Below the pieces are notes generated by a model. That model did not search any database, was not told the origin of the DNA, and saw nothing but the letters and a program-made list of their open reading frames with translations. A program made the translations under genes and the position numbers. DNA of 64,000 nt from Megasphaera sp. UBA1696. GTDB taxonomy: Bacteria; Bacillota; Negativicutes; Veillonellales; Megasphaeraceae. Location of the stretch: contig DCJQ01000039.1 in the NCBI GenBank assembly GCA_002319965.1, positions 62,001 through 126,000 of the forward strand. The letters run 5' to 3'. Within the stretch, counting starts at the first letter, position 1; each line of letters begins with the position of its first letter. Below, piece by piece: positions 40,424-50,566 of the stretch.

Positions 40424-41287
40424 TTATCGTTTCCTTTCTGCAATGGAGGTGATGATTTTACAGTACGTTTCATACCGTTCTTTTTGAATCTGCCCGGCGG
40501 CAACGGCCTCTTTTACGGCACATTCCGGTTCGGACAGGTGGAGACACGACGAGAACTTACAGCCTGCGCTGTATGGCACCATATCCGGAAATAAGGGCAG
40601 GACGTCCCGCGCATCAAGGTGTTCGAAATCAAGGGCGCTGAACCCCGGCGTATCGACGACATAGGTATTATTGTCGAGGCGCATGATTTCTGAATGGCGT
40701 GTCGTATGGCGGCCCCGCTTAATCTTTTCACTGACGGCACCGATGGATAAGTCCTGGCGCCCCAACAGTTGGGACAAAAGACTCGATTTACCGACGCCGG
40801 ACGGACCGGCAAAGGCCGTCACTTTCTGCGGCAGCCGCTCATAGAGATTGTCCAAGCCTTCTCCGGTCCGGGCCGACACGAGGCAGACATCGTAGCCGCA
40901 GCGCTCGTAAAAAGCCTGATAGCTTTCAGCAAGTTTTCGGTCGAGATCGCACTTATTGAAGCAGAGTACGGGCCGAATGCCGCTGTATTCACAGGTCATG
41001 AGCATCTTGTCGATAAGAAAGCGGTTCGGATCCGGTGACTGGGCTGACATGATGATCATCAATTGATCGAGGTTCGCCACCGCCGGCCGGCGGATTTGAT
41101 TCCGCCGGGGCAGCTGGGCTTCGATGACGCCCTTGTCGTTTTCCAGTTCCGTAATTTCCAATTCATCGCCGACTAAAATTTTCGCCTTGAGCAGTTTGCC
41201 CCGACGCCGGCATTCAACGAGGTTGTCTCTTCCGACATCGACGTAATAATAGCCATTATAGTTCTTGATGACGCGTCCTTTTGTCAT
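40424..41287 (-). CDS. rsgA: Ribosome small-subunit GTPase A
   Basis: A 287-residue circularly permuted GTPase. An OB-fold precedes the GTPase motifs, which occur in the order G4 (FNKCDL), G1 (AGPSGVGKSSLL) and G3 (VDTPGFS). A C-terminal zinc knuckle follows (SAGCKFSSCLHLSEPEC). RsgA assists late 30S maturation and is sensitive to ppGpp. It starts just after the prkC gene with GAGGAAC upstream and ends two bases before rpe. Confidence 0.96.
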   Translation of the reverse strand: MTKGRVIKNYNGYYYVDVGRDNLVECRRRGKLLKAKILVGDELEITELENDKGVIEAQLPRRNQIRRPAVANLDQLMIIMSAQSPDPNRFLIDKMLMTCEYSGIRPVLCFNKCDLDRKLAESYQAFYERCGYDVCLVSARTGEGLDNLYERLPQKVTAFAGPSGVGKSSLLSQLLGRQDLSIGAVSEKIKRGRHTTRHSEIMRLDNNTYVVDTPGFSALDFEHLDARDVLPLFPDMVPYSAGCKFSSCLHLSEPECAVKEAVAAGQIQKERYETYCKIITSIAERKR

Positions 41288-41295
41288 GTTCCTCC

Positions 41296-43248
41296 TCAGA
41301 TATATTGATCCTGTACTAGCGAATTATTGATATAGACTTTGACCCGGGTCTTACCGGTTCCGCTGACGCTCTTTGAAATGTTGTCGCCACCGGATTGATT
41401 GCGGTCGTAGACGACGCGCGAACCATTATCATCGGACACGATGATTTGAACGTGCTGGTTCGAAGCGCCGGCAGGAACACTGATATTGACCGTCCCGTAG
41501 TGCGGCGTACCGGCCGGTTCCTGGTTATTGGCACTGCCGTCCGAGCCGGTCGACTGCGAGTTTTGGCTGCCGGGATATTCGACGGTCAGGTTGACCACTT
41601 TGCCGTCTCCTGCAGCCTGAGCTGTAATGACGGCTTGAGAGCTGTCTTTCGAAGCATCGAGGTTGGCAACGGAGCCGACGGAATAGCCGGCGCTTTCCAA
41701 GGCTTTTTCCGCTTCTTCGAGGGTCATGCCGCTCGTATTCGGCGCTTCATTAGCGGCTTCAGCAGCCTTTTCAGCCTCGCTCTTACGGCAGACGACGAGG
41801 TTGACTTTCGTCCCCTTATCGACCTTCTTCGGCGACGCCGGGCTCTGACTGATAATCGTCCCGTCTGCATATTGAGCGCTTTCTTTATAGGTTACCTTGC
41901 CGACGGATAAACCGATTTCCTTCAATTTACTTTCGGCCTCCTCAAGGGTCAGGCTCCTCAAATCAGGCATTAAGACCTGCTCGCCCTTATTGCCCTTGCT
42001 GACGGTCAGATAAATCGTTCGGTTGGCCTTGACAACGGCACCGCCTGACGGCGTCTGGGCGACGACTTCGCCGACAGGGACTTCCTCGCTTTCTACCTCC
42101 TTGACCGATACGTCAAGTTTTTTATCCTTGAGGATTTTTCGGGCAATTTCCACCTGTTTCCCCGTTACGTTCGGAACGGTAATATCTTCGGTGCTCCAAA
42201 AATTACCAAAGGAAAAGAAGGCCCATACGAAGGCGACGAGAAAGACACCGAGCATGCCGATGATGATCGTCTTTTGGGAATGATTACTGATAGAATCCAT
42301 GAAACGAGTAAAAATATTCTTCTTCTTTTTCGGCGCTTCTTCAGGCAGCTCTTTTTCCTTTATGGGCTGGATTTTTTGAGTCCCAAAGTTATACGTCCCC
42401 TTACTGATGATCGGACGGGCACCATTGGTGTTGATAAAGCCCTGAGACAGGCGAAGTTCTGACATCATCTCGCCAATCGACTGGAACCGGTCGTCGGGAT
42501 TCTTGGACATGGCCTTTAGGATTACCTGTTCGACCAGCCGGGGAATGCGGCGATTGTACTTCGTCGGCAGGGGAATATCGTCCTGAACGTGCTTCAAGGC
42601 GATGCTGATGGCTGTATCCCCTTCGAAAGGCACGATACCGGTCATCATTTCATACATGACGACGCCGAGGGAATAAATATCCGTTCGCTCATCAATATGG
42701 CCGCCGCTGGCCTGTTCCGGCGAAAAATAATGAACCGAACCGAGAACGGTGCGATCGCTGTTTTCCACGGAATTGACAGCCCGGGCAATGCCAAAATCTG
42801 CGACCTTAATACGCCCCGTTTCAGTCACCAGAATGTTATGGGGCTTAATATCGCAGTGGACGATGCCGTTAGCATGTGCGTTTTCAAGGGCTTCGCCGAT
42901 ATTGAAAGCAATCTGTATCGACGTATTGATCGGCAAATGGCCGTGTTTTTCGATATACTCTTTTAGCGTCTCGCCGCGTACAAATTCCATGACGATGTAA
43001 TGGACATTTTCATCGTAGCCGACGTCGTATATATTGACGATATTGGGATGGGACAATTTGGCAGCCGCTTGAGCTTCCTGCCGAAAACGAACGACAAAAT
43101 CGTGGTCGTCGCCGTATTTTGCATGAAGTACCTTGACCGCAACGATACGATCCAGGAGAATATCCTGGGCCTTATATACGCTGGCCATGCCGCCTGTGCC
43201 TACTTTTTCCAATATCTTGTATCTATTGTCTAAGATATGACCAATCAT
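41296..43248 (-). CDS. prkC: PASTA-domain Ser/Thr protein kinase (PrkC/Stk)
   Basis: A 650-residue membrane kinase. Residues 1-275 are the kinase domain: glycine loop VGTGGMASVYKAQD, Lys in IVAVKVLH, catalytic loop VHCDIKPHNIL, DFGIARAVNS and APE-like SPEQASG. A single membrane helix lies near residues 333-355. Outside are two good PASTA repeats, a shorter degenerate third, and a final beta-rich domain after a Ser/Gly linker. PASTA repeats sense muropeptides or lipid II. The phosphatase gene stp is upstream, and both act on the same targets in Firmicutes. Confidence 0.96.
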   Translation of the reverse strand: MIGHILDNRYKILEKVGTGGMASVYKAQDILLDRIVAVKVLHAKYGDDHDFVVRFRQEAQAAAKLSHPNIVNIYDVGYDENVHYIVMEFVRGETLKEYIEKHGHLPINTSIQIAFNIGEALENAHANGIVHCDIKPHNILVTETGRIKVADFGIARAVNSVENSDRTVLGSVHYFSPEQASGGHIDERTDIYSLGVVMYEMMTGIVPFEGDTAISIALKHVQDDIPLPTKYNRRIPRLVEQVILKAMSKNPDDRFQSIGEMMSELRLSQGFINTNGARPIISKGTYNFGTQKIQPIKEKELPEEAPKKKKNIFTRFMDSISNHSQKTIIIGMLGVFLVAFVWAFFSFGNFWSTEDITVPNVTGKQVEIARKILKDKKLDVSVKEVESEEVPVGEVVAQTPSGGAVVKANRTIYLTVSKGNKGEQVLMPDLRSLTLEEAESKLKEIGLSVGKVTYKESAQYADGTIISQSPASPKKVDKGTKVNLVVCRKSEAEKAAEAANEAPNTSGMTLEEAEKALESAGYSVGSVANLDASKDSSQAVITAQAAGDGKVVNLTVEYPGSQNSQSTGSDGSANNQEPAGTPHYGTVNISVPAGASNQHVQIIVSDDNGSRVVYDRNQSGGDNISKSVSGTGKTRVKVYINNSLVQDQYI

Positions 43249-43284
43249 TTTTAACTATTCCACCACTTTCATAGTCGTTCCCGA

Positions 43285-44010
43285 TTATATGGTTGTTAAA
43301 ATTGCCGTGACATTGTCCTTGGCCCCATTTTCATAGACCTGGCCAAAGAGATCGTTGATGATCTCTCGTTCTGTCCGGCTGTAGTCGCCGATGGCATCGC
43401 AAAGTTCCGGCTTGCCAATAAAAGACGTCAAGCCGTCGGAACAAATCAGAATACGGTCATTCGGCTGTACTTCAAAAGCCCCGGTATCGACGATGAGATT
43501 GGAATCGACACCGACAGCTCTGGTCAGTACATGGCGCTGCGGATGATTGAGCGCTTCTTCTTCTGTAATCTTACCTTTATCGAGTAAAACCTGAACAATC
43601 GTATGATCGACAGAAATCTGTGAAAAGACTCCTTCCCGGTATAGATAGATGCGGCTGTCTCCGACGTGGCCCCAAAAGGCCATATGCCGGGCCAGGGTCA
43701 CCATGGAAACGGTCGTCCCCATTCCCTTTAGGGACGGGTCGATCAAGGTCTTGCTGATGATGCTGGAATTGGCATACTGAATCGCTTTTTCCAACTGCAC
43801 CGGTGCCGCATAATTAAAGTTCTTAAAATAGTAAGCAATGGCTTCTACCGCCGTCTTACTGGCGATTTCGCCGCCGACGTAGCCGCCCATACCGTCGGCT
43901 ACGGCCAGCACGTTTCGCTCATGGCTGATATAAAAAGAATCTTCATTTACTTTCCGAACCAGGCCGATTTTGGATTCACCGTATGTGCCCAAATTCTCAC
44001 GTCCTCTCAC
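43285..44010 (-). CDS. stp: PP2C-family protein phosphatase (Stp/PrpC)
   Basis: A 241-residue PPM phosphatase. Metal ligands appear in VNEDSFYIS, VADGMGGYVGGE, HVGDSRIYLYR and ICSDGLTSF. It dephosphorylates targets of the neighbouring PASTA kinase. The frame has no ATG near its beginning; GTG at 44008-44010 or TTG at 43990-43992, which follows GAGG at about ten bases, may be the start. It lies between rlmN and prkC, as in Bacillus. Confidence 0.93.
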   Translation of the reverse strand: MRGRENLGTYGESKIGLVRKVNEDSFYISHERNVLAVADGMGGYVGGEIASKTAVEAIAYYFKNFNYAAPVQLEKAIQYANSSIISKTLIDPSLKGMGTTVSMVTLARHMAFWGHVGDSRIYLYREGVFSQISVDHTIVQVLLDKGKITEEEALNHPQRHVLTRAVGVDSNLIVDTGAFEVQPNDRILICSDGLTSFIGKPELCDAIGDYSRTEREIINDLFGQVYENGAKDNVTAILTTI

Positions 44011-44061
44011 GGTGTTTCGTTATAGGTACACATTAATTCATTTCATATTCCCTGTCACCTG

Positions 44062-45090
44062 TCAAATATTTTCACGTTTTATACGCAGCTGGCCGCAGGC
44101 CGCCTGAATCTTGCTGCCCATTTCCCGGCGCAGCGTGACCGGCACGCCGTGACGTTGGAGGTAGGTAACGAATTCACTGATTGACTTGTCATCAGGCCGA
44201 TATAGGCCGACATCATAGTTGTCATTAATGGGAATGGCATTGATGAGAATATTTTTACCGCTGAAAAGGCGGGCCAGTTCTTTGGCACAAGCATGGGTAC
44301 AGGTCAGATTTTTGATGAGAATATATTCATAGGTAACCTTCCGGCCTGTCTCTTCAAAATAATGATGGGCCGCCGTCAAGACGGCATCGAGGGGATACTT
44401 GTCGGTAATCGGCATGATACGACGACGAAGAGCATCATTGGGGGCGTGGAGGGATACGGCCAACGTAATGGGCATCCCTTCTTTCGCCAATTGGTACATC
44501 TTAGGCACGATGCCTGACGTCGATAAGGTCATGTTGCGGTAACCTAAGTAGAGGGTATCCTTTTCGTGGATGAGCTTCATGAAGGCGATGACATTGTCGT
44601 AATTGAGCAGCGGTTCTCCCGTCCCCATGATGACGATGGAGTGCAGCTCCGACGTCACGTGTTGACGGAAAGCCAATAACTGAGCCACCATCTCTCCGGC
44701 CGACAGATTGCGGACGAAGCCGTTTTTCGCCGAAGCACAGAAGGCACAGTTGACGGCACAACCGACCTGCGACGAAACGCAGATCGAATTTCCGTAATCA
44801 TGCATCATGAGCACCGTTTCAACGGTCTGCCCGTCGTTAAGGCGCAAGAGCAATTTAACGGTCCGTCCGTCCGGCGCATCAAGGCGCGACACGACGTCGG
44901 GCATCTGAATGGGCAGGACGTCCTTTAAAAGGTCCCGATCCTTTTGCGGCAGGAGCACCATGTCATCCCAGGAAAAGACCGACTGCTTATATATATAATG
45001 AAAGATCTGATCGGCCCGGAATTTTTTCATCCCTTGGGCGACGAGGAAGTCCTGCAGGTCTTTTTTTGTCATATCGAATAGATTCATCAT
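44062..45090 (-). CDS. rlmN: 23S rRNA (adenine2503-C2)/tRNA methyltransferase
   Basis: A 342-residue radical-SAM enzyme. The CX3CX2C cluster motif is GCAVNCAFCASAK, GTGEPLLN is the SAM-binding GEPL-like segment, and the C-terminal AACGQLRIK contains the second catalytic cysteine. It methylates A2503 of 23S rRNA and some tRNAs. Two ATGs in tandem (45088-45090 and 45085-45087) follow GGAG, so the start differs by at most one residue. It follows rsmB with a one-base gap. Confidence 0.95.
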   Translation of the reverse strand: MMNLFDMTKKDLQDFLVAQGMKKFRADQIFHYIYKQSVFSWDDMVLLPQKDRDLLKDVLPIQMPDVVSRLDAPDGRTVKLLLRLNDGQTVETVLMMHDYGNSICVSSQVGCAVNCAFCASAKNGFVRNLSAGEMVAQLLAFRQHVTSELHSIVIMGTGEPLLNYDNVIAFMKLIHEKDTLYLGYRNMTLSTSGIVPKMYQLAKEGMPITLAVSLHAPNDALRRRIMPITDKYPLDAVLTAAHHYFEETGRKVTYEYILIKNLTCTHACAKELARLFSGKNILINAIPINDNYDVGLYRPDDKSISEFVTYLQRHGVPVTLRREMGSKIQAACGQLRIKRENI

Positions 45091-45091
45091 A

Positions 45092-46423
45092 TCAAGACTC
45101 CTTCTTCATGCGAGCAATGAAGAACCCGTCCATGCCGTCGTGCTGAGGCAAAAGCTGGATAAAGGGGCCTTCATGCCCCGGAACGGCCAGTTTCTCCGCA
45201 GCGTTTTCAACATGAAACTCCGGATGCTTCTGTAGAAATTCGTTGACGATACCGCTGTTTTCGTCATCATTCAGGGTACACGTACTGTATACCAAGACGC
45301 CGCCGGGCTTCACGCACTGAGACGCACTTTCCAAAATGCGCCGCTGCAGGGCCGGCAAAGTACGGAGATCACTCAACTGCTTGCGCCAGCGAAGGTCGAT
45401 CTTGTGGCGCAGGACGCCGAGACCGGAACAAGGCGCATCGATTAAGACGCGGTCGGCCCGACCGCCGTACTTCTGGCCGATGGTGCAGGCATTCTGCAAG
45501 AGGGTGCGGACGTTTTTAAGGCCTAATTTTTGGGCATTATAGTCAATCAACTTCAATTTATGTTCATGGATGTCGCCACCGTAGACGATACACGACGGAC
45601 CGCCGATAGCCGCTAAATGGGTCGTCTTCCCGCCGGGAGCGGCGCAGACATCGAGGACCAGTTCATGGGGCTGAGGGTCGACGATATGGGCGACGAGCTG
45701 AGACGGTTCGTCTTGAATGATGGCCCGCCCGTCTTTAAGGCATTCCAGTTCGTGAATCCCCAAGTGGCCGTCGATATAGATGCCGTCCGGCGAAACCGGC
45801 GTCGGTCGAGCCTGGATTCCTTGTTCGATGAGTTCTTTAAGAAGCTCATCCCGGCTGGTACGGGTCGTATTGGCCCGAAGGCACAGAGGCGGGATGGTAT
45901 CGAAATACTGACAGAGTTTTTCCGTTTCCTCCGGGCCGTAATCTTCGAGCCAGCGGCGAATGAGCCAATCCTGCTGATGATACGTCAAAGCCAAGTAGGC
46001 GGTCATATCCTTTTCCTTGTCCGGAATGACGAAGGAATTGCGGTTGCGAATGCTGTTTCGCAGCATGGCATTGACGAATTTTGCCATGCCCTTATTGCCA
46101 AACTTCGTCGCCATCTTGACCGACTCGTTACAAGCCGCCGATTCAGGCACCTTATCCATGCCAAAAATCTGATAGAGGCCCAATCGGACGATGGCCAGGC
46201 AGACCGGATCAAGCTTATTTAATTTGCGCGTACTGAGCTGGGAAATGATCCAGTCCAAATAATTAAGACAGCGCAGGGTCCCATAAACAAGTTCCGTATA
46301 AAATCTCCGATCCCGATCAGAAAATTTATGGGCCTGTATCGCCTTCGAGACGACGATATTACTATACCCTTCATCCCTGCAAATGGTCAGCAGGCTTTGA
46401 AAGGCAATTTCACGTACGTTCAT
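45092..46423 (-). CDS. rsmB: 16S rRNA (cytosine967-C5)-methyltransferase
   Basis: A 443-residue enzyme: an N-terminal NusB-like RNA-binding domain (residues 1-130) and a C-terminal RsmF-type methyltransferase with VLDVCAAPGGKTTHLA (SAM site), LIDAPCSGLGVLRHK and VYSTCTLNDDEN, which contains the catalytic cysteine. It methylates C967 of 16S rRNA. The ATG follows AGGAGG. It sits between fmt and rlmN in the standard translation operon. Confidence 0.96.
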   Translation of the reverse strand: MNVREIAFQSLLTICRDEGYSNIVVSKAIQAHKFSDRDRRFYTELVYGTLRCLNYLDWIISQLSTRKLNKLDPVCLAIVRLGLYQIFGMDKVPESAACNESVKMATKFGNKGMAKFVNAMLRNSIRNRNSFVIPDKEKDMTAYLALTYHQQDWLIRRWLEDYGPEETEKLCQYFDTIPPLCLRANTTRTSRDELLKELIEQGIQARPTPVSPDGIYIDGHLGIHELECLKDGRAIIQDEPSQLVAHIVDPQPHELVLDVCAAPGGKTTHLAAIGGPSCIVYGGDIHEHKLKLIDYNAQKLGLKNVRTLLQNACTIGQKYGGRADRVLIDAPCSGLGVLRHKIDLRWRKQLSDLRTLPALQRRILESASQCVKPGGVLVYSTCTLNDDENSGIVNEFLQKHPEFHVENAAEKLAVPGHEGPFIQLLPQHDGMDGFFIARMKKES

Positions 46424-46468
46424 GAATCCTCCTAAATAAAACGTATGGCCATGCGTGCGGCATGCCGA

Positions 46469-47404
46469 TTATAACGGTTCACCGACAGTCAGCGTGACCC
46501 CTTGCAGATACTGGGCTGCCATCAGACGCTTGCGGCTTTCCGGCTGAACTTCGGTAATGCGAAGAGCGCCCTTTCCGGTTTGGACGGTAAAGGATTTTTT
46601 GGTCACGGCAATGACGGTTCCCGGCACGGCATCCGTCCCTTCGACGACGTCAGCTGCCCAAATTTTCAGCCGCTTTTCATCACGGCACACCGTATAGGCA
46701 CCGGGGTGAGGATCCAAGGTCCGGATCAACCGTTCTAAGACGACGGCGTCGGTATTCCAATCGAGGGCTGCTTCTTCTTTCGTGATCTTCGCCGTATACG
46801 TCGCCTGACTTTCATCCTGGGCAACGGCATTTCGTTCATAGTTATCCAGGTCGTCGACGACGGTCATCAAAGTTGAGGCACCCAGAGAGGCCAGTTTCTC
46901 GAACAAGGTGCCCGTCGTTTCCTTGGCATCTAAAGGGATGACCGCTTTTTTCAGCATCTTCCCCGTATCCATCCCTTCGTCGAGGAGCATGATGGTAACG
47001 CCGCTCTCAGCTTCGCCTTCTTTGATGGCATACTGGATGGGCGCAGCGCCCCGATACTTCGGCAGGAGTGAGCCGTGAACGTTCAGGCAGCCGTATTTAG
47101 GGATATCGAGGACCGCCTTGGGCAAAATCTTGCCGTAGGCAATGACGATAATGACGTCCGGAGACAGGCTTCTCAGTTCAGAAATAACCTCATCGCTTCG
47201 CATAGAATCGGGTTGGAACACGGGAATCCCCAGTTCGACGGCTTTTTCCTTCACCGGCGAAAAGGTCACCTTCTTCCCTCGTCCCCGCTGTTTATCCGGC
47301 TGGGTATAGACGGCCGCCACGTCATGCTGCGATTGGGCCAAACGTGCTAAGGCCGGAACTGAAAAATCGGGTGTTCCCATGAATACGATGCGTAAGCTCT
47401 CCAT
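46469..47404 (-). CDS. fmt: Methionyl-tRNA formyltransferase
   Basis: A 311-residue Fmt with the N-terminal Rossmann part starting RIVFMGTPDFSVPALARL, the formyl-THF region NVHGSLLPKYRGAAPIQYAI (Asn, His, and the later Asp in DEGMDTG) and a C-terminal OB-fold. It formylates initiator tRNA. The ATG overlaps the def stop (TAATG), with GGGGAAT just upstream. The pair def-fmt is translationally coupled. Confidence 0.97.
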   Translation of the reverse strand: MESLRIVFMGTPDFSVPALARLAQSQHDVAAVYTQPDKQRGRGKKVTFSPVKEKAVELGIPVFQPDSMRSDEVISELRSLSPDVIIVIAYGKILPKAVLDIPKYGCLNVHGSLLPKYRGAAPIQYAIKEGEAESGVTIMLLDEGMDTGKMLKKAVIPLDAKETTGTLFEKLASLGASTLMTVVDDLDNYERNAVAQDESQATYTAKITKEEAALDWNTDAVVLERLIRTLDPHPGAYTVCRDEKRLKIWAADVVEGTDAVPGTVIAVTKKSFTVQTGKGALRITEVQPESRKRLMAAQYLQGVTLTVGEPL

Positions 47405-47865
47405 TATTCCCCTACTTTCTGTAAATCCGTCGCTTTTTCAATAAATAAATGACCGTAGAGATGATCCATTTCATGTTGGAAAATGCGGGCCAAGAAACCT
47501 TCCGGTTCATAAATGACCGTCTTGCCGTGGCGCGTTAAGGAGCGGACCTTGATTTTAGAAGCTCGCCGGACTTTGCCGTAGTAACCGGGAACACTCAGGC
47601 AGCCTTCCGTATCGATGTTCGTTTCTTCCGACATTTCAAGGATTTCCGGGTTGATGAGTTCAATCAAACCGTTGCCGTCATCGAGGACGATGAGCTGCAG
47701 CGATTCATTGACCTGGGGCGCAGCCAAGCCGACACCTTCGGCTGCATACATCGTTTCGGCCATGTCATCGAGAATTTTCTTTATATGTTTATTCACTTTT
47801 GCAACCGGTTTTGCCGTCGCTTTCAGGACGGGATCGCCGGCTTTTATGATTTTGAGTAATGCCAT
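47404..47865 (-). CDS. def: Peptide deformylase
   Basis: A 153-residue metalloenzyme with the three family motifs: GVGLAAPQ, EGCLSVPG and QHEMDHL, which together hold iron and activate water. It removes the formyl group from nascent proteins. It is the first gene of the def-fmt-rsmB-rlmN-stp-prkC-rsgA-rpe run. A TATAAT box lies near 47910 on the reverse strand with a weak -35, so the operon promoter is likely here. Confidence 0.97.
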   Translation of the reverse strand: MALLKIIKAGDPVLKATAKPVAKVNKHIKKILDDMAETMYAAEGVGLAAPQVNESLQLIVLDDGNGLIELINPEILEMSEETNIDTEGCLSVPGYYGKVRRASKIKVRSLTRHGKTVIYEPEGFLARIFQHEMDHLYGHLFIEKATDLQKVGE

Positions 47866-48070
47866 ATATCTTTCACCTCATTGTTATAGTAAAACGCTTA
47901 TCCGTCTTATTATAGCGGAAAAAGAGCCAAAAGGCTACTGCAAGAATTCAAATTAACCGTCACCAAGAGTGAGAAAGAGAATCCTTACACTTCTATTATA
48001 TCAGATTCATACAAGGCCCGGGGCAGCGATTCTTCCCTTTTCTATGACCCGTCAAAGCCCTGCAAAAAGC

Positions 48071-48096
48071 AAGCCTGTGTGACATCACACAGGCTT
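48071..48096 (-). terminator. Terminator after priA
   Basis: AAGCCTGTGTGA (48071-48082) pairs perfectly with TCACACAGGCTT (48085-48096) around two bases. The reverse strand then reads GCTTTTTGC. It lies 37 bases after the priA stop. Confidence 0.85.
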
Positions 48097-48132
48097 TTAT
48101 GTCAAAAATGTTTAAAAAAAGTTAAAAAGCTG

Positions 48133-50493
48133 CTACATCGACGGATCGACATCGATGACGACGCCCGTCTGCCAACAGGCCGGAAGCTGACGCATCCCCT
48201 TCTTTATCGGTCCCAGGTCGGCGGCTGTCAGCGATAAGACCAAGCGATATTTATTGCGGATCTTTTTGATGACGTCTTCATAAGGACCGATGACGATAAC
48301 CGACTCTCCGTGCTCTTTATTCCAGCTCGAAAGGGCCGCTGCCACGTCGTTGGCCTTACGCCAGACTTCTTGTTCGTCGCTGTCACTGACCAGGATCTTC
48401 GTCATTTCCTGAAATGGCGGGTAGGCCAATTCTTTGCGGAACCGGATCTCTTGGTCGTAAAAAGCACGATAATCCTGGCGGGCGGCACATTGGATGACGT
48501 AGTGATCCGGCGCATAGGTCTGCATGACGACGCGGCCGGGAACGTCGCCTCGACCGGCCCGGCCGGCTGCCTGCGTAAGGAGCTGGAAGGTCCGTTCCCC
48601 CGCCCAGTAAGCCGGCAGGTTGAGCAGGCTGTCTGCCGACAAGATGCCGACGGCACTGACACCGGGAAAGTCATGGCCTTTCGCGACCATCTGCGTCCCT
48701 AATAAGATATCGTATTCATGGCGTCGGAAGGCTTCGATGATGCGGTCGCCGCTGTGTTTGCGGCTCGTCGTATCCTGGTCGAGGCGGACGATACGAGCCT
48801 GCGGAAAGAGCTCGTGGAGCTGCTGCTCCACCTTTTCCGTACCGCTGCCAAAAAATTTAATGTATTTGCTGCCGCAGGACGGGCAGACCGTCGGCACGGG
48901 CTTTTCGGCATCACAGTAGTGACATTTCAAATGAGACGACTGGCGGTGATAGACCATGGCTACGTCACAGGTATCGCATTTGACGACATAGCCGCACTTG
49001 CGGCACATGACGAATGTCGAATAGCCCCGCCGGTTGAGGAGGATGATTGCCTGTTGACGGGCTGCCAAGGTTTCATTCAGCAGTCCGTACAGGGAATCGG
49101 ACACGACGCGGTAATTGCCGCGGGCCAGTTCCTCTCTCATATCGACAACAGTGACTTCCGGCAAGGGGCGGTGGCCGACGCGTTCCTTCAGTTCCACCAA
49201 GACGTAGTCCCCCTGAAGGGCCTTATAATAATCGCCTAAGGCCGGCGTCGCGCTGCCGAGGATGACCGGACAGCCATAGTAAGCCGCCCGTTTCCGGGCT
49301 ACGGCAACGGCATGGTAGCGCGGCGCTTCATCCTGCTTATACGAGCTGTCGTGGGCTTCGTCGACGATGAACAGGCCGATGGAACGGGCCGCCGAAAAGA
49401 CGGCCGACCGGGCACCGATACAGATGTGGCTGGTCCCGTTTTGCATGCGCAGCCAGTTATTTCGTTTTTCGCCTTGGGACAACTGGCTGTGCATGACGAC
49501 GACATCGTCGCCGAAACGGCGCAGGAATCGGCGCACGATTTGGCCGGTCAAGGCGATTTCCGGCACCAAGACGATGACCTGCTGTCCCTTAGCCAGTACC
49601 TTCTCGGCAAGCTGCATATAGATTTCCGTCTTGCCGCTGCCCGTAATGCCATGGAGGACGTAGGTTTTTCCGCCTTCATCGCCTTCGATGACATGGAGGG
49701 CCTCTTTTTGTTCCGCCGTCAGCGGCAGGGCTTCATCCGGTTCAAGTGTCGGCAGGATGTTTGTCGTCCCTGCCGGATGCCGCTCCCAGCGGGCCAGGCC
49801 CGTCGCACAGAGGCGGCGCATGAGGTCGCGCGTATAGCCCTGCGACTGAAAGTAAGCCGCCGGCGCCGTTCTCTTTTCTTTCAGTTCCGCCAATAAGGCC
49901 TGCTGTTTAGGCCGGCCGTGAAGGATCGCCTCGAGGTCATCCTTTTCAAAGGACAGCCAGTCCTCCATTTTATCGGCAATTTTATTCTTTAAAAAACTCT
50001 CGCTGCAAAGGCCTTTTTCGGCTAAGAGACGAGCCACGAGGTCACGACCAAATTTACGGCCGAGGGCCCCTTTTTCCACCTTGCCCTTATCGGCGACATA
50101 GAGCTGAACCGACCGGCCTTCTGCCGTCGTCGCCGGCGTCGGCCCCAGGGACAGGACTTCCTGACGGACGAGGCCGCGCTTGTCGATCATGAACAGCCGC
50201 AGGGCATCCGAAAGATTACAGACATAGTAGTCGCGGATCCAAAGGGCCGTTTCAATCATTTCTTCCCGGAATCCGGTCTGTGACGACAGGAGGCCCTCGA
50301 TGGGCTTTAAGGTAAAATCAGCGGGCTCCTCCAGTTCTTCATGGAGGGCGACGACGATGCCCTCTTCCCGGCGAAAGCCAAAGGGGACGATGACGCGGCT
50401 TCCGACGCCAACGGTCAGGTGATCCGGCACGGTATACGAAAATGTCTGCTGTAACCGTTTGGCCGTCGTATTAATGATAATTTCAGCAATCAC
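48133..50493 (-). CDS. priA: Primosomal protein N' (replication restart helicase)
   Basis: A 786-residue PriA. After an N-terminal DNA-binding domain come Walker A ITGSGKTEIYMQLAEKV, DEAH motif IVDEAHDSSYKQ, and an eight-cysteine zinc-binding insertion (CRKCGYVVKCDTCD, then CHYCD and CPSCGSKY). It binds stalled forks and reloads the replicative helicase. GTG at 50491-50493 gives the usual N-terminus (VIAEIIIN) and lies seven bases after AGGAGG; the ATG two codons upstream is almost on top of that site. It forms its own transcription unit between two terminators. Confidence 0.96.
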   Translation of the reverse strand: MIAEIIINTTAKRLQQTFSYTVPDHLTVGVGSRVIVPFGFRREEGIVVALHEELEEPADFTLKPIEGLLSSQTGFREEMIETALWIRDYYVCNLSDALRLFMIDKRGLVRQEVLSLGPTPATTAEGRSVQLYVADKGKVEKGALGRKFGRDLVARLLAEKGLCSESFLKNKIADKMEDWLSFEKDDLEAILHGRPKQQALLAELKEKRTAPAAYFQSQGYTRDLMRRLCATGLARWERHPAGTTNILPTLEPDEALPLTAEQKEALHVIEGDEGGKTYVLHGITGSGKTEIYMQLAEKVLAKGQQVIVLVPEIALTGQIVRRFLRRFGDDVVVMHSQLSQGEKRNNWLRMQNGTSHICIGARSAVFSAARSIGLFIVDEAHDSSYKQDEAPRYHAVAVARKRAAYYGCPVILGSATPALGDYYKALQGDYVLVELKERVGHRPLPEVTVVDMREELARGNYRVVSDSLYGLLNETLAARQQAIILLNRRGYSTFVMCRKCGYVVKCDTCDVAMVYHRQSSHLKCHYCDAEKPVPTVCPSCGSKYIKFFGSGTEKVEQQLHELFPQARIVRLDQDTTSRKHSGDRIIEAFRRHEYDILLGTQMVAKGHDFPGVSAVGILSADSLLNLPAYWAGERTFQLLTQAAGRAGRGDVPGRVVMQTYAPDHYVIQCAARQDYRAFYDQEIRFRKELAYPPFQEMTKILVSDSDEQEVWRKANDVAAALSSWNKEHGESVIVIGPYEDVIKKIRNKYRLVLSLTAADLGPIKKGMRQLPACWQTGVVIDVDPSM

Positions 50494-50566
50494 GGACATA
50501 CCTCCTCATAAGGGCTGCAGCTGAAGTTCGTCGCTGCCGTCCGAGGGCATACGCCCAAAAACAGAA

